DNA of 64,000 nt from Desulforhabdus amnigena (GCF_027925305.1 NZ_BSDR01000001.1:3924501-3988500); one strand, 5' to 3'. Numbered from the stretch's first letter, positions 37,088-46,479 are shown. The notes: generated from the sequence alone by a model not told the origin. Translations and numbers: made by a program.

Positions 37088-38302
37088 ATGAGCATGATTG
37101 TCGTTGAGGCTCTTAAAGGCAAATCTGTCGCAGACCATACCGTTGAGGTCGTGGAGCGGAAGGGGAAAGGTCATCCTGACACCATCTGCGACTCGATCAT
37201 GGAAGCCATATCCATTGCTCTTTCCAGAGAGTACAGAAAGGAATTCGGCGACATTCTGCATCATAATATCGATAAAGGGCTCCTTGCCGCCGGAAAAGTG
37301 ACGAGGCGATTTGGCGGTGGGAGAGTGGTCCGGCCCATGGAGCTGTACATCGGAGACAGGGCGACCTCCAAAGTCGGTAAAAAGATTATCCCGGTGAAAG
37401 AAATAGCCGTGGATGCGGCAAAGCAATGGTTCCGGGATAACCTGCGTTTTGTGGACCCTGAAAAAAATGTAAAATACAAAGTGTTGCTCGAACAGGGGTC
37501 GGAGGAATTGATGGACATTTTTTCAAGGCCGGGAGAATTCAAGGGGGCCAACGACACTTCTGCCGCAGTGGGGTACTATCCGCTTTCGAGATTGGAATTG
37601 CTCGTTCTGAAACTGGAGCGGCATCTCAATTCAGAGACGTTCAAGGAGGAATTTCCTGAAACCGGGGAAGATGTGAAAGTCATGGGGTTGAGGAAAGGCA
37701 GGGATGTCCAACTCACTGTCGCCATGCCCCTTTTGTCTCGATATGTGCTTTCGGAGCGAGAATATTTTGAAAAAAAGGCCAGGGTACTTCGGGGCATGAC
37801 GTCTTTCCTGGACGATTTGAAAGGGTTGAACTTGAAAACCGACCAAGTTTATTACAATAACCTGGACCAGGAGGGCAGGGGGTTGGGAGGAGTGTACCTG
37901 AGCGAATTGGGTACTTCGGCGGAAGATGCTGATTCTGGGCAGGTTGGGCGAGGCAATAGGGTGAATGGTCTGATATCCCTGAACCGGCCTTTGGGTACCG
38001 AGGCGGCTGCCGGAAAGAATCCGGTGAGTCATGTCGGTAAAATCTACAATGTGTTCGCTCACAAAGTGGCGAGGGAAATCTACGAATCCATTGAGGGAAT
38101 AGAAGAGGTCTATGTATTGTTGTTGAGCAGGATAGGGATGCCTGTCAACGAGCCGGCTGTAGCCAACGCTCAGTTGTCCCTCAAGCCGGGAATAAAGATC
38201 CGAGATGTTGCGCCGCGGGTCCAGGAGGTCATTGAAAGGGAGTTGGAGGATATTCGGAAATTCTGCATGGATCTTGCGGAAGGCAGATATCCGGTTTGTT
38301 GA
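37088..38302 (+). CDS. mat: S-adenosylmethionine synthetase, archaeal type
   Basis: The enzyme makes S-adenosylmethionine from methionine and ATP. This 404-residue protein is of the archaeal MAT family (distinct from bacterial MetK), shown by E-R-K-G-K-G-H-P-D-T-I-C-D, R-F-G-G-G-R-V-V-R-P, G-A-N-D-T-S and the C-terminal S-R-I-G-M-P-V-N-E-P. A few bacterial groups, including Desulfobacterota, carry this version. GGAGA lies three bases before the ATG. It stands alone between the MFS gene and glgB and needs no partner. Confidence 0.93.
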   Translation: MSMIVVEALKGKSVADHTVEVVERKGKGHPDTICDSIMEAISIALSREYRKEFGDILHHNIDKGLLAAGKVTRRFGGGRVVRPMELYIGDRATSKVGKKIIPVKEIAVDAAKQWFRDNLRFVDPEKNVKYKVLLEQGSEELMDIFSRPGEFKGANDTSAAVGYYPLSRLELLVLKLERHLNSETFKEEFPETGEDVKVMGLRKGRDVQLTVAMPLLSRYVLSEREYFEKKARVLRGMTSFLDDLKGLNLKTDQVYYNNLDQEGRGLGGVYLSELGTSAEDADSGQVGRGNRVNGLISLNRPLGTEAAAGKNPVSHVGKIYNVFAHKVAREIYESIEGIEEVYVLLLSRIGMPVNEPAVANAQLSLKPGIKIRDVAPRVQEVIERELEDIRKFCMDLAEGRYPVC

Positions 38303-38552
38303 TGTTCCCTGTTTCTCTTTTCTTAAATTCCTGCCAAACTTTCCGGGACCTGCTATGATGTACGTCAATTTTGGGATGGGAACTTTTTTGATCGCACCTC
38401 TCGGAGGGGGATTCGATACGATGCAGAACGGCTTCTTTTTTTGTTTTCAGGGGCATTGCTTGTAAATCGAATGGAACCATTGGCTGTATATGCAGAAGGT
38501 CTCCCTGAAACGGAACAGGAACGAGACATGCGAACTAACGGAATGGAGAATC

Positions 38553-40484
38553 ATGATGGGTCAAACGAATGTCCTATACAAGGGAAGTCTTTTAACCGAG
38601 CACGATATCTATTTGTTTAAGGAAGGAAATCATTTCAAGCTCTTCGAAAAGATGGGCTCCCATGTAACGACGGTGGACGGAGTCCGTGGAACACACTTTG
38701 CCGTTTGGGCTCCCAATGCCAGGGCGGTTTCCGTTATGGGCGATTTCAATGGATGGAACAAGGAGTCTCACCCTTTGAAGGTGAGAGAAGACAGTTCCGG
38801 CATTTGGGAAGGTTTCATCAAGGGGCTGGGAAATGGCACCATCTATAAATATCATATCGTTTCTCGCGAAAACGGCTACCAGGTGGACAAGGGGGATCCG
38901 TTCGCCTTTCATTGGGAAACCCCTCCCAAGACTGCATCCATCGTCTGGGATATCAATTATGAGTGGGGAAACGGAGATTGGATGCAAAAGCGCCATACCG
39001 CCAATGCTCTGGATGCTCCCTATTCCATCTACGAGGTCCACCTGGGGTCTTGGAGGAGAGTTCCGGAGCAGGAGGACCGTTCTCTTTCGTACCGCGAAAT
39101 GGCCGATCATCTGGTGGGTTATGTGAAGGAAATGGGTTTTACCCACGTGGAATTCCTTCCCATCATGGAACATCCTTTCTATGGTTCCTGGGGCTATCAG
39201 ACGGTGGGTTATTTTGCGCCCACTTCCAGGTATGGAACACCGCAGGACTTGATGTATCTCATTGATCAATTGCATCAAAACAGCATAGGAGTCATTCTGG
39301 ACTGGGTGCCTTCCCATTTTCCCAGCGACGAGCATGGGCTGGCCTACTTTGACGGAACATACCTTTACGAACATGCGGATCCAAAGAAAGGGTTTCAGCC
39401 CGAATGGAAAAGCTACATTTTTAACCACGGGCGTTATGAGGTTCGGTCTTTTCTCATCAGTAGCGCTCTCTTTTGGCTCGATAAATACAGGGTTGACGGG
39501 CTGAGAGTCGATGCCGTCGCATCCATGCTCTACCTGGATTATGCCAGAAACGAGGGGGATTGGATTCCCAATATTTACGGTGGGAAAGAAAATCTGGATG
39601 CCATTTCTTTCATTAGAAGACTGAACGAAGTGGTTTATGAGCATCATCCGGATGTCCAGACGATCGCGGAAGAATCCACTGCATGGCCCATGGTTTCCCG
39701 GCCCGCTTATGTTGGGGGGCTCGGCTTCGGCATGAAATGGAACATGGGATGGATGCACGATACCCTGGACTATTTTTCCGCGAACCCCATCTTCAGAAAG
39801 TACCATCAGAACCAGCTGACCTTCAGCATATGGTACGCATTTTTCGAAAACTTTGTACTTCCCCTTTCTCATGACGAGGTCGTCTACGGCAAGGGATCCC
39901 TCCTGCAAAAAATGCCTGGAGACGACTGGCAAAGATTCGCAAATCTGAGGCTTCTTTTTGGGTATATGTATGGGCATCCTGGAAAGAAGCTCCTCTTTAT
40001 GGGGGGAGAGTTCGGCCAGTGGAATGAATGGTATCATGAGAAGAGTCTGGATTGGGACTTGCTGGAGCGGCCCCCTCATCAAGGAGTGAGGAAATGGGTC
40101 CAGGACATGAATCATCTTTATAGATCCGAGCCGGCGCTGCACGAGGTGGATTTCAGCAACGAAGGTTTTGAATGGATCGATTTCCATGATGCGGACTCCA
40201 GCGTGATCAGCTTTATTCGAAAAGGGAAGACTTCTGGTGACATCATTCTGGTGGTCGCAAACTTTACACCTGTGCCGAGGGTCGGTTACCGGGTGGGAGT
40301 CCCCCGGGGGGGAGTGTGGAAAGAAATGCTGAACAGCGATGCTGAAGTCTACGGTGGAAGCGGATTCGGCAATCTCGGTGGTGCCGAAGCGTCTCAGGTC
40401 CCTTGCCATGGAAGATATCAATCCGTTTCGCTCGTTCTTCCACCTCTCGGGGTCGTCTTCCTCAAAAGTGAAGGTGCAAGATAG
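38553..40484 (+). CDS. glgB: 1,4-alpha-glucan branching enzyme GlgB
   Basis: GlgB introduces alpha-1,6 branches into glycogen. The 643-residue GH13 protein has an N-terminal CBM48 domain ([20 protein letters not shown]) and the catalytic (beta/alpha)8 barrel. The nucleophile Asp is near 320 (L-R-V-D-A-V-A-S-M), the acid/base Glu near 373 (I-A-E-E-S-T), and the third carboxylate is in S-H-D-E-V. The start at 38553 or 38556 is favoured by GGAG at 38545; a longer in-frame start at 38490 lacks support. It pairs with malQ 125 bases downstream as a glycogen metabolism unit. Confidence 0.94.
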   Translation: MMGQTNVLYKGSLLTEHDIYLFKEGNHFKLFEKMGSHVTTVDGVRGTHFAVWAPNARAVSVMGDFNGWNKESHPLKVREDSSGIWEGFIKGLGNGTIYKYHIVSRENGYQVDKGDPFAFHWETPPKTASIVWDINYEWGNGDWMQKRHTANALDAPYSIYEVHLGSWRRVPEQEDRSLSYREMADHLVGYVKEMGFTHVEFLPIMEHPFYGSWGYQTVGYFAPTSRYGTPQDLMYLIDQLHQNSIGVILDWVPSHFPSDEHGLAYFDGTYLYEHADPKKGFQPEWKSYIFNHGRYEVRSFLISSALFWLDKYRVDGLRVDAVASMLYLDYARNEGDWIPNIYGGKENLDAISFIRRLNEVVYEHHPDVQTIAEESTAWPMVSRPAYVGGLGFGMKWNMGWMHDTLDYFSANPIFRKYHQNQLTFSIWYAFFENFVLPLSHDEVVYGKGSLLQKMPGDDWQRFANLRLLFGYMYGHPGKKLLFMGGEFGQWNEWYHEKSLDWDLLERPPHQGVRKWVQDMNHLYRSEPALHEVDFSNEGFEWIDFHDADSSVISFIRKGKTSGDIILVVANFTPVPRVGYRVGVPRGGVWKEMLNSDAEVYGGSGFGNLGGAEASQVPCHGRYQSVSLVLPPLGVVFLKSEGAR

Positions 40485-40609
40485 CGCCGACTTTACCTTT
40501 TTCGCATCCCATTTTGCGAGACGATGGCTCATTCGCACCGCCTTCGAGCTTTTTGGAGAGTGCGCTGTCGACTTTCGGAACCAATGGAATAAAAGTCAGA
40601 GGAGCCAAT

Positions 40610-42112
40610 ATGAAAACACGGAGAAGCGGAATACTGCTTCACATCACCTCCCTTCCCTCCCCTTATGGAATAGGGGATCTGGGGAAGGGGGCTTATCTCT
40701 TTGCCGACTTTCTCCATGAATCCGGGCAGAGCATCTGGCAGGTTCTTCCCCTCAATCCTTCTTCCATGATTTATGGGAATTCGCCATACAGCAGTTGTTC
40801 GGTGTTTGCGGGAAACCCGCTCCTGATAAGTCCCGAACTCCTGGTTGAGGAGGGATTGATTGCGCATGAGTATCTGGACAATCTTCCCGCTTTCCTCGAC
40901 AGGCAAGTCGAATATCAGCCTGCCGCAGAGCATAAATACCGGCTCCTGGGGCTCGCCTTTGAAAAATTCAAAAGCGATAATTTTTTGATGCGTTGTGAAT
41001 TCGACAAATTCTGCGTTGAAAATGAGCGCTGGTTGGAAGACTATGCTCTTTTCGTCTCCCTCAAGGAGGAGTTCGGAGGGGTGGCCTGGAGCGAATGGCC
41101 AAGAGAAGTTCGGGAGAGGGAAGAACGGTCTCTTGCGGAATGGCGGCAGAGGCTTGCAGACAAGATATTTCAGGAAAAGTTCTACCAGTATCTATTTTTC
41201 AAACAATGGTTCGCTTTGAAAAGATATTGCAATGAGAAGCGCATCCAGATCGTTGGGGATATGCCCATCTATACGAGCTATGACAGTGCGGATGTCTGGT
41301 TGCACCCAGGACTTTTCAAGCTTGATGAAGAAAAGAGGCCGCGTTTCGTAGCCGGGGTTCCTCCCGATTATTTCAGTTCCACGGGACAGCTTTGGGGGAA
41401 TCCGGTCTATGATTGGGACAGACTTCGGGATACTCGTTATGACTGGTGGGTGGATCGCATTCAGCATAATATCAAACTGTTTGATCTGATCCGCTTTGAT
41501 CATTTCAGGGGGTTCGTGGAATACTGGGAAATTCCGGCCAAGGAAAAGACCGCTGTCAATGGAAAATGGGTTCCCGTTCCCGTCAAGGACTTTTTCGACA
41601 GTCTTTTGAGGCGTTTTGCCCATCTGCCCATTATTGCGGAAGACCTCGGAATCATTACTCCGGACGTGAGGGAGGTCATGACCGGTTATGACCTGCACGG
41701 TATGAAAGTGCTTCAGTTTGCCTTCGGGGACGATGTGGCCGTCAATCCCTATGCGCCCCACAACCATACCCCGAATTGTTTCGTCTATACCGGAACTCAT
41801 GACAATAATACAACCCGAGGTTGGTTTCGAACGGAGGCCGGGGAAGACGAGAAGAACCGGCTTTTCAGCTACATTGGTCGAGTGGTCGATGAAGAGGAGA
41901 TTCATTGGGAAGTGTTGCGGTTGGCAATGAGGTCCGTTGCACTTACGGCCATCGCCCCCATGCAGGATGTTTTGGGTTTGGGAGAGGAAGCGAGGATGAA
42001 TCTGCCGTCTGTAACTTATGGAAATTGGGAGTGGAGGCTTGTTCGTGAGCAGATGACCCCTGCTCTGGCAGAAAAACTCGGGGAGATGAGCTCCCTTTAT
42101 GGCAGGATTTAG
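40610..42112 (+). CDS. malQ: 4-alpha-glucanotransferase MalQ
   Basis: MalQ (amylomaltase, GH77) transfers glucan chains between maltodextrins, shortening or lengthening them for glycogen turnover. The 500-residue product has the start R-R-S-G-I-L-L-H-I-T-S-L-P-S-P-Y-G-I-G-D, the nucleophile region L-I-R-F-D-H-F-R-G, I-I-A-E-D-L-G and Y-T-G-T-H-D-N-N-T. AGGAG five bases upstream sets the ATG at 40610. Upstream in-frame codons overlap the region after glgB and lack similarity. Confidence 0.95.
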   Translation: MKTRRSGILLHITSLPSPYGIGDLGKGAYLFADFLHESGQSIWQVLPLNPSSMIYGNSPYSSCSVFAGNPLLISPELLVEEGLIAHEYLDNLPAFLDRQVEYQPAAEHKYRLLGLAFEKFKSDNFLMRCEFDKFCVENERWLEDYALFVSLKEEFGGVAWSEWPREVREREERSLAEWRQRLADKIFQEKFYQYLFFKQWFALKRYCNEKRIQIVGDMPIYTSYDSADVWLHPGLFKLDEEKRPRFVAGVPPDYFSSTGQLWGNPVYDWDRLRDTRYDWWVDRIQHNIKLFDLIRFDHFRGFVEYWEIPAKEKTAVNGKWVPVPVKDFFDSLLRRFAHLPIIAEDLGIITPDVREVMTGYDLHGMKVLQFAFGDDVAVNPYAPHNHTPNCFVYTGTHDNNTTRGWFRTEAGEDEKNRLFSYIGRVVDEEEIHWEVLRLAMRSVALTAIAPMQDVLGLGEEARMNLPSVTYGNWEWRLVREQMTPALAEKLGEMSSLYGRI

Positions 42113-42324
42113 GGTCCGAGCCCGAAAAACTTCCCCTTGAAGAGGGAGAGAACTGGAAAGATACTCGGTGGGGCTTTGCTGGGGGAGGGGCCGAGTTTCG
42201 TGCGGTTTCGAGTGAATCAATAATGGGTTCAGTAAAGAATATTTATAATTTTCAATATATTATGCATTATGCTTTCCAGAAGAGGTCTTAAGGAAAGCAG
42301 GATTTTTTGTACTTTAAAAGCGGG

Positions 42325-42353
42325 TTGACCCTTTGTGAATTTCGGGATAAAAG
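42325..42353 (+). promoter_or_regulatory. Predicted sigma-70 promoter upstream of 42408
   Basis: TTGACC (42325-42330) and TAAAAG (42348-42353) are separated by 17 bases, with the start codon 54 bases after the -10. The gap before it (42113-42324) shows no gene; its 5' part is GC-rich and may contain the malQ transcript end. Confidence 0.6.
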
Positions 42354-42407
42354 CTTTCTTGCGGGAGAAACTCTCCTGGAGGATTATCGCCGAAGGGATT
42401 AAATCGA

Positions 42408-43757
42408 ATGATCATCAATAAGGATATCCTTGAAAAAACCTGCAAGGATATGATCGAGACTATTTTGTTTTGCCTGGAGGATGCTACCAAGGGGACGATT
42501 TATCTTATTTCCCCTATGCCGGAGTTGCGGGCGGTGCGTGTGACTTCAGGGGTTCGTGTGCAAGGATCCGACCAGATCAAATGGGGGCTGCCCGAGGCTT
42601 CCGATTATAATTATCCCGGAAAGACCTGGGAACAATATCGAGACAGCCCCGGACACGTGATGGAGGCGATGGGATGGTGTGTGGAGATGCAGAAGAGCTG
42701 GACCGCAGATGATCCCTACGAAGACCGCCGCAGTGTAAGAAAGCAGCTCAGTGGAGAAATAGAAGACTTCCATCACATGGAACCGGTTTTGGTTCGAAAG
42801 TCTTATTTGTACGGAGACCGGGTGGTAGGCTTGGAATATCCTTTGGACTATGAAGGAAAGCCCATTTGGACAGACTGTGAATATGTTGTGGTGGCAGTCA
42901 TCAAAATTCATTTCAAACCTTATCAAATCAAACGCGGAGATCGTTCCACCAAGATCATCAAGAAATTGTCACGGACTCTGGGCACGGAATTGCTTTCCCT
43001 GCACGTGCGCGAAACCCTTTCCGAAGCGCAGAAGGAGCTCGCCCGGCAGCGCTTGCAGAGCTGCAATGTATTGGCTCATGAGTTGAGAAACACTCTCATT
43101 AAGCTTGGTTTTATCTTTCCCGCCATCAATGCGGAAATCAGTTTCCTCCGGGAACAGTGGGAAGCACAGCTGAGAGAAGCTTTTCCCAATGTGGAGCATA
43201 AGAGTTCCATCCTATCCCGTCTCAACGAATTGATTCAGCTCCGACTGCAAAGCCTCAATGGAACGGGCAATATGGCTCAGGTGGGCAAAGACCTCATGGC
43301 TGAACAAGAGGAGCTGTCCAACCAGCCCCTGCTTCCTCAGTTGGCTAAAAAATGGCTGGACAACAAGATTCGCCCCAAATGGGAAAGACTTCTGTTGGAA
43401 AGCCATGCCTGGGACGAAGAAAAAGACGAAATCATAGGGCTTCTGGATCGTCTGGAAAAGGGGATTTGGGTGGGATTGGACGAGAGTTTGGCGATGAAGA
43501 TGACTCACCTTCCGGATGAGCTGAAGAAAGAATGGTCCAAACTCGCTTATGTCGATTTTACCCGCGATAAATTGCTCATTCTTAAAGATATCATAAAATT
43601 CCTGGATAATCCCCAGTTGGCCATCCCTCATAAGCAACAGACAAAGAAAATCCTGACCTCGCTCAAGGCCCTTGCTGAGATCATTCCCGAAGTGGAAGAG
43701 CGTGCCAATCGAATCATTTTTTCATTGAAAAATGGGAGCACCTCCCAGGATTGGTGA
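42408..43757 (+). CDS. Unrecognised 449-aa protein with histidine-kinase-like H-box
   Basis: I do not recognise the family as a whole. The N-terminal 180 residues look globular (alpha/beta, with many Trp and Tyr). Residues about 180-260 are helical and contain V-L-A-H-E-L-R-N-T-L with His at 224, a near-perfect HisKA phosphoacceptor box. The C-terminal 190 residues are helical with no HATPase motifs (no N-box, D-x-G or G-x-G). It could be a phosphorelay or dimerisation protein served by a separate kinase, or a helical protein that resembles HisKA by chance. It has its own promoter and no co-directional partner. Confidence 0.7.
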   Translation: MIINKDILEKTCKDMIETILFCLEDATKGTIYLISPMPELRAVRVTSGVRVQGSDQIKWGLPEASDYNYPGKTWEQYRDSPGHVMEAMGWCVEMQKSWTADDPYEDRRSVRKQLSGEIEDFHHMEPVLVRKSYLYGDRVVGLEYPLDYEGKPIWTDCEYVVVAVIKIHFKPYQIKRGDRSTKIIKKLSRTLGTELLSLHVRETLSEAQKELARQRLQSCNVLAHELRNTLIKLGFIFPAINAEISFLREQWEAQLREAFPNVEHKSSILSRLNELIQLRLQSLNGTGNMAQVGKDLMAEQEELSNQPLLPQLAKKWLDNKIRPKWERLLLESHAWDEEKDEIIGLLDRLEKGIWVGLDESLAMKMTHLPDELKKEWSKLAYVDFTRDKLLILKDIIKFLDNPQLAIPHKQQTKKILTSLKALAEIIPEVEERANRIIFSLKNGSTSQDW

Positions 43758-43799
43758 CATTCTTCACCGGCCCTGTTTGGTGTGGCATTGTTCTTACCC

Positions 43800-43866
43800 A
43801 CCACAAAGACACCAGAGAAAGACTTTTAAATGGAATCTCTGTGTGTTCTCCGCGTTTCTCTGTGGT
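43800..43866. repeat. CTCTGTG-type palindromic repeat
   Basis: ACCACAAAGACACCAGAGA on the left and TCTCTGTGTG...TTTCTCTGTGGT on the right form an imperfect inverted repeat around a TTTTAAA centre. The motif with runs of CTCTGTG is a dispersed intergenic repeat known from many bacterial genomes. It lies between convergent genes and may also act as a transcript end. Confidence 0.6.
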
Positions 43867-43883
43867 TTAGATGAAATCCTTCC

Positions 43884-45335
43884 TTATTTTCTTTCGTCGG
43901 CAGACCTTTCTTCAATCTGGTAATTGACTGTCACTTTGTCTGTCGACCCCGATGTCAGCTTGAGAGAAGGGGGAGTCAGTACAAGAGAGGTGGAAAGGGA
44001 ACCCGATTTGCTCAAGTTGTCCAACTTCACGGGAGCTGTGTAGAGCGTATTGACCTTTTCCAGGATCTTGCTGCCTCCAATGACTTTGACCACTTCGGGA
44101 ATGACCTTTGCTTTGATCAGGAGGAGGTTTTCAGGCAGGCGCCCCACCCAGTCCACTTGAATAGGCAATTCCTTGGTGATGGGGACGTCCAGGGTCACCT
44201 CAATGGTGGGCGGATAGACTTTGTTCAGGAAGACGCCCGGTGGAAGGACGATATTGTCCTGTGTGATGGGGAAGACATTGCGTCCTTCCGTAGCCTTACT
44301 GAGGTCCACACGCACCTGCACCTGCCCCGTCCGCAGGGACTTGATCAATGCACTGGAGCCGTAGAGTTGCAGCCGGGCTTCGTCCATGGATGTTTCGAGA
44401 ATTTCGAAATTGGGAGGACGATTGACGTACTCCACGGGAACGTTGAGGGCGATGATGGTGTCGTCGCTCCGCGTGAATCCGAACCAGATGCCGGTCATGA
44501 CAAGGAGGGAGAGTACCCCCGCCAGGGTGAGTTTCAGGCGTTCGCGTTTTTGTTGATCGACGGATACTCCATCCGAAAGGTTGAGATGCTTGCGCAGAAG
44601 TTGTGTCAATTCTTCCGGTTGAGCAATGGGCTTGATCCAGTTGTCCTTGGCGACGGTCACACGACCACGTTCTTCAGATACCACAACCACGAGAGCATCG
44701 GTACGCTCCGCCAAACCTGCAGCAGCTCGATGTCGCGTTCCATAAAAGGTGGGTAGGTCCTGGCGCTGGGAAAGGGGGAGGAGTACCCCCACTTCCGCGA
44801 CATGATTGCCGCGAATGATGACGGCTCCATCATGAACGGGGTTCTTGGGCCAGAAGATACTCACCAACATTTCCTGGGAAACGATGCCCTCCCAGGGAAT
44901 TCCCCCGTGGATCACTTCCGAAAGATCTTCCTTGCCGGGAAATACGATCAAAGCGCCGATGCGCTTTTTTCCCATTTGGTAGGCGCTTTCTGCAATGACT
45001 TCAACAGATGTGGCTTGTTCTCTGTTGGGAGATCCCCAAAGAAACGTTTTGAGATTCCTCACTTGAAGCGCAGTGCGGATTTCATTTCGAAAAACCACAA
45101 TGATGATAATGGCCGCAGCCGTAGTGATGCCCCTGATGGCCCAGCTGGTCAATATCAATCCGAGGGATGCGGCAACCTCCTGGAGGATCCAGAGGGAAGT
45201 GATGCCAACCAGAACGCGAAAGGCATTGGTTCCCTGAAAAAGGACATATACCCTGTACAAGATGTAGCTGTTGATGATGATGTCTACAAGGTCTTGCCAC
45301 CGGATGGTTGCGAGAAAGGCGAAAAATCGTGTCAT
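43884..45335 (-). CDS. cdaA: Fused diadenylate cyclase CdaA / CdaR (YbbR) regulator
   Basis: This 483-residue membrane protein makes c-di-AMP from two ATP. Residues about 10-85 contain three transmembrane helices. The DAC domain follows, with the catalytic motifs D-G-A at 169-171 and R-H-R at 201-203. A fourth membrane helix (about 270-290) then leads into YbbR-like repeats (about 295-475), the extracytoplasmic domain of CdaR. In Firmicutes CdaA and CdaR are separate adjacent genes; here they form one polypeptide. Translation of a DUF2914 gene ends 16 bases before this start, so the two form an operon. Confidence 0.9.
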   Translation of the reverse strand: MTRFFAFLATIRWQDLVDIIINSYILYRVYVLFQGTNAFRVLVGITSLWILQEVAASLGLILTSWAIRGITTAAAIIIIVVFRNEIRTALQVRNLKTFLWGSPNREQATSVEVIAESAYQMGKKRIGALIVFPGKEDLSEVIHGGIPWEGIVSQEMLVSIFWPKNPVHDGAVIIRGNHVAEVGVLLPLSQRQDLPTFYGTRHRAAAGLAERTDALVVVVSEERGRVTVAKDNWIKPIAQPEELTQLLRKHLNLSDGVSVDQQKRERLKLTLAGVLSLLVMTGIWFGFTRSDDTIIALNVPVEYVNRPPNFEILETSMDEARLQLYGSSALIKSLRTGQVQVRVDLSKATEGRNVFPITQDNIVLPPGVFLNKVYPPTIEVTLDVPITKELPIQVDWVGRLPENLLLIKAKVIPEVVKVIGGSKILEKVNTLYTAPVKLDNLSKSGSLSTSLVLTPPSLKLTSGSTDKVTVNYQIEERSADERK

Positions 45336-45351
45336 AGCGAGTCTGGCTGTA

Positions 45352-45810
45352 TCAGTCGGTTATGCTGAAACGAAATACATTGAACACATGGCCATTCTGA
45401 TCACTGACTTCCACGCGCCAGGGACCTTTATCTGTTTCTCTCAACTGTATCACACTGTAGGTGGTCCATCTAGGGGGGTAGAGCCTGAGCCGGGTTTGAG
45501 TGCTGAGTTCATCCCGGTGAAACCATCGATGATAAATCTGGGTGGGTTGCGGGACGGGATCAAACGAGGTGAAACAGCACACCTGACCTGCAGATACGGA
45601 AAATACCACCGCAGGCCTTATGGGGGTGAGATTTTCAACTTTTTCACACATTGTCGCCTGGCTCAGCACCAGTTTTTGAGACGGTTGAGGGGAAGGCGTT
45701 GCCTGATCCTGAGGACTCTGGACGTCTTGACCGGAAACGTGAGGTGAGAAAAGAAGGTTTATACAAGCCAGGAGTATGAAGAGTAAAAAAAACCTGGAAT
45801 GAACAGCCAT
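45352..45810 (-). CDS. Secreted DUF2914-domain protein
   Basis: This 152-residue protein has a signal peptide (hydrophobic 6-24, cleavage near V-S-G-Q), a Pro/Gln/Ser-rich linker and a DUF2914 domain. The domain is recognised from Y-H-R-W-F-H-R-D-E-L, R-W-T-T-Y-S-V and G-P-W-R-V-E-V-S-D-Q-N-G-H-V. The function of DUF2914 is unknown; it is often next to membrane proteins of envelope physiology. It is the first gene of an operon with the diadenylate cyclase. Confidence 0.75.
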   Translation of the reverse strand: MAVHSRFFLLFILLACINLLFSPHVSGQDVQSPQDQATPSPQPSQKLVLSQATMCEKVENLTPIRPAVVFSVSAGQVCCFTSFDPVPQPTQIYHRWFHRDELSTQTRLRLYPPRWTTYSVIQLRETDKGPWRVEVSDQNGHVFNVFRFSITD

Positions 45811-45939
45811 TAGAAATCATCCTCCGGTTAGAGTCGAAACGAGAAAGGGTACAAAAAGACAAAGATGATAGCGCCAAGAGGCTGGTTTTGGAGTGGTTTA
45901 TCCGAGGACCAACACTATCATTTGATCTTAATCTTAAAA

Positions 45940-45967
45940 AGAATATCATGCCACCTTGGTTCGTCAA
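45940..45967 (-). promoter_or_regulatory. Predicted promoter of the DUF2914-cdaA operon
   Basis: On the minus strand TTGACG (45962-45967) and TATTCT (45940-45945) are 16 bases apart, with a leader of about 120 bases. Between this and the alaC promoter (45968-46197) I see only short direct repeats of GGCTCATG (46010-46038). Confidence 0.5.
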
Positions 45968-46197
45968 GCGATTTTATCCAGTAAAGGAAAGATCTTCATA
46001 TGAAAAAAGGCTCATGGTTCATAGCTGATGGCTCATGATAACATCGCTTTTCAAGAGCGTTTCCCGTTTTCCCTATTGCCTTGCATCCCATTGTCCTTTT
46101 TCCATTTTTCATTACGACCGCTTCGGTCATGGAAATCGATCCATTATGTTCAGAAATCCCATCCGCTTTGGAATGTTCAAATCGGATAATGCCCTTA

Positions 46198-46226
46198 TTG
46201 ACTTACATCAGAAGATAGAGTATTCA
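46198..46226 (+). promoter_or_regulatory. Predicted promoter of the alaC leader
   Basis: TTGACT (46198-46203) and TATTCA (46221-46226) are 17 bases apart. The start would be near 46233, giving a 36-base lead to the leader peptide ATG. The -10 is weak (3 of 6). Confidence 0.5.
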
Positions 46227-46268
46227 ATTCAAATACGCAGGTATTCGGCTATTTAAGAGATTGGAGCG

Positions 46269-46349
46269 ATGAGAATGTCACTTTCGTTTATCGCAGCTGC
46301 GGCCGCCGCACGGGAGACAGCCTGGGCGAAGGTCGGAGATGTGACGTAA
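46269..46349 (+). CDS. Alanine-rich leader peptide of the alaC attenuator
   Basis: A 26-residue ORF reads M-R-M-S-L-S-F-I, then six consecutive alanines, then R-E-T-A-W-A-K-V-G-D-V-T. The six Ala codons (GCA GCT GCG GCC GCC GCA, 46293-46310) use all four synonyms, arguing against simple triplet slippage. GGAG at 46263-46266 is correctly spaced for the second ATG (46275), which would give 24 residues. It ends 25 bases before a terminator and lies upstream of alaC, the enzyme for alanine synthesis. Both facts fit a ribosome-stalling leader that measures charged tRNA-Ala. Confidence 0.75.
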   Translation: MRMSLSFIAAAAAARETAWAKVGDVT

Positions 46350-46386
46350 AAATAACGTTGGATTTCCTTTTAGACGCCATGGGCTG
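46318..46386 (+). promoter_or_regulatory. Predicted antiterminator pairing in the alaC leader
   Basis: CAGCCTGGGCG (46318-46328, just after the Ala codons) can pair with CGCCATGGGCTG (46375-46386). This gives nine Watson-Crick and two G-U pairs with one bulged A. The second strand is the left arm of the terminator, so the two structures are mutually exclusive, as attenuation requires. A weak 4-bp protector pairing (46304-46307 with 46325-46328) inside the Ala codons could block the antiterminator when the ribosome does not stall. Confidence 0.6.
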
Positions 46387-46412
46387 CTGAATCGGTTCAT
46401 GGCGTTTTTTTT
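46375..46412 (+). terminator. Attenuator terminator upstream of alaC
   Basis: CGCCATG (46375-46381) and CATGGCG (46398-46404) form a perfect 7-bp stem, extendable inward by five mixed pairs, followed by eight T (46405-46412). It lies between the leader peptide and alaC with no other gene in between. Confidence 0.85.
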
Positions 46413-46415
46413 AAT

Positions 46416-46445
46416 CCCTGAGCCGATTGGCCAGGGTTTTTTTTT
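46416..46445 (+). terminator. Second tandem terminator upstream of alaC
   Basis: CCCTG-A-GCC (46416-46424) pairs with GGC-CAGGG (46429-46436) around a GATT loop, followed by nine T (46437-46445). It is 35 bases before the alaC ATG. Two intrinsic terminators directly before a gene imply a regulated read-through. Confidence 0.75.
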
Positions 46446-46479
46446 GCCGGGACAGTCAATTTCATCACAGGAGAGTATC

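Noticed and set aside
38592-40538. 648-codon open frame antisense to glgB
   Set aside because: It mirrors glgB codons and has no family features; glgB is certain.
46010-46040. CRISPR-like short repeats (GGCTCATG)
   Set aside because: Only two short imperfect copies occur without regular spacers.
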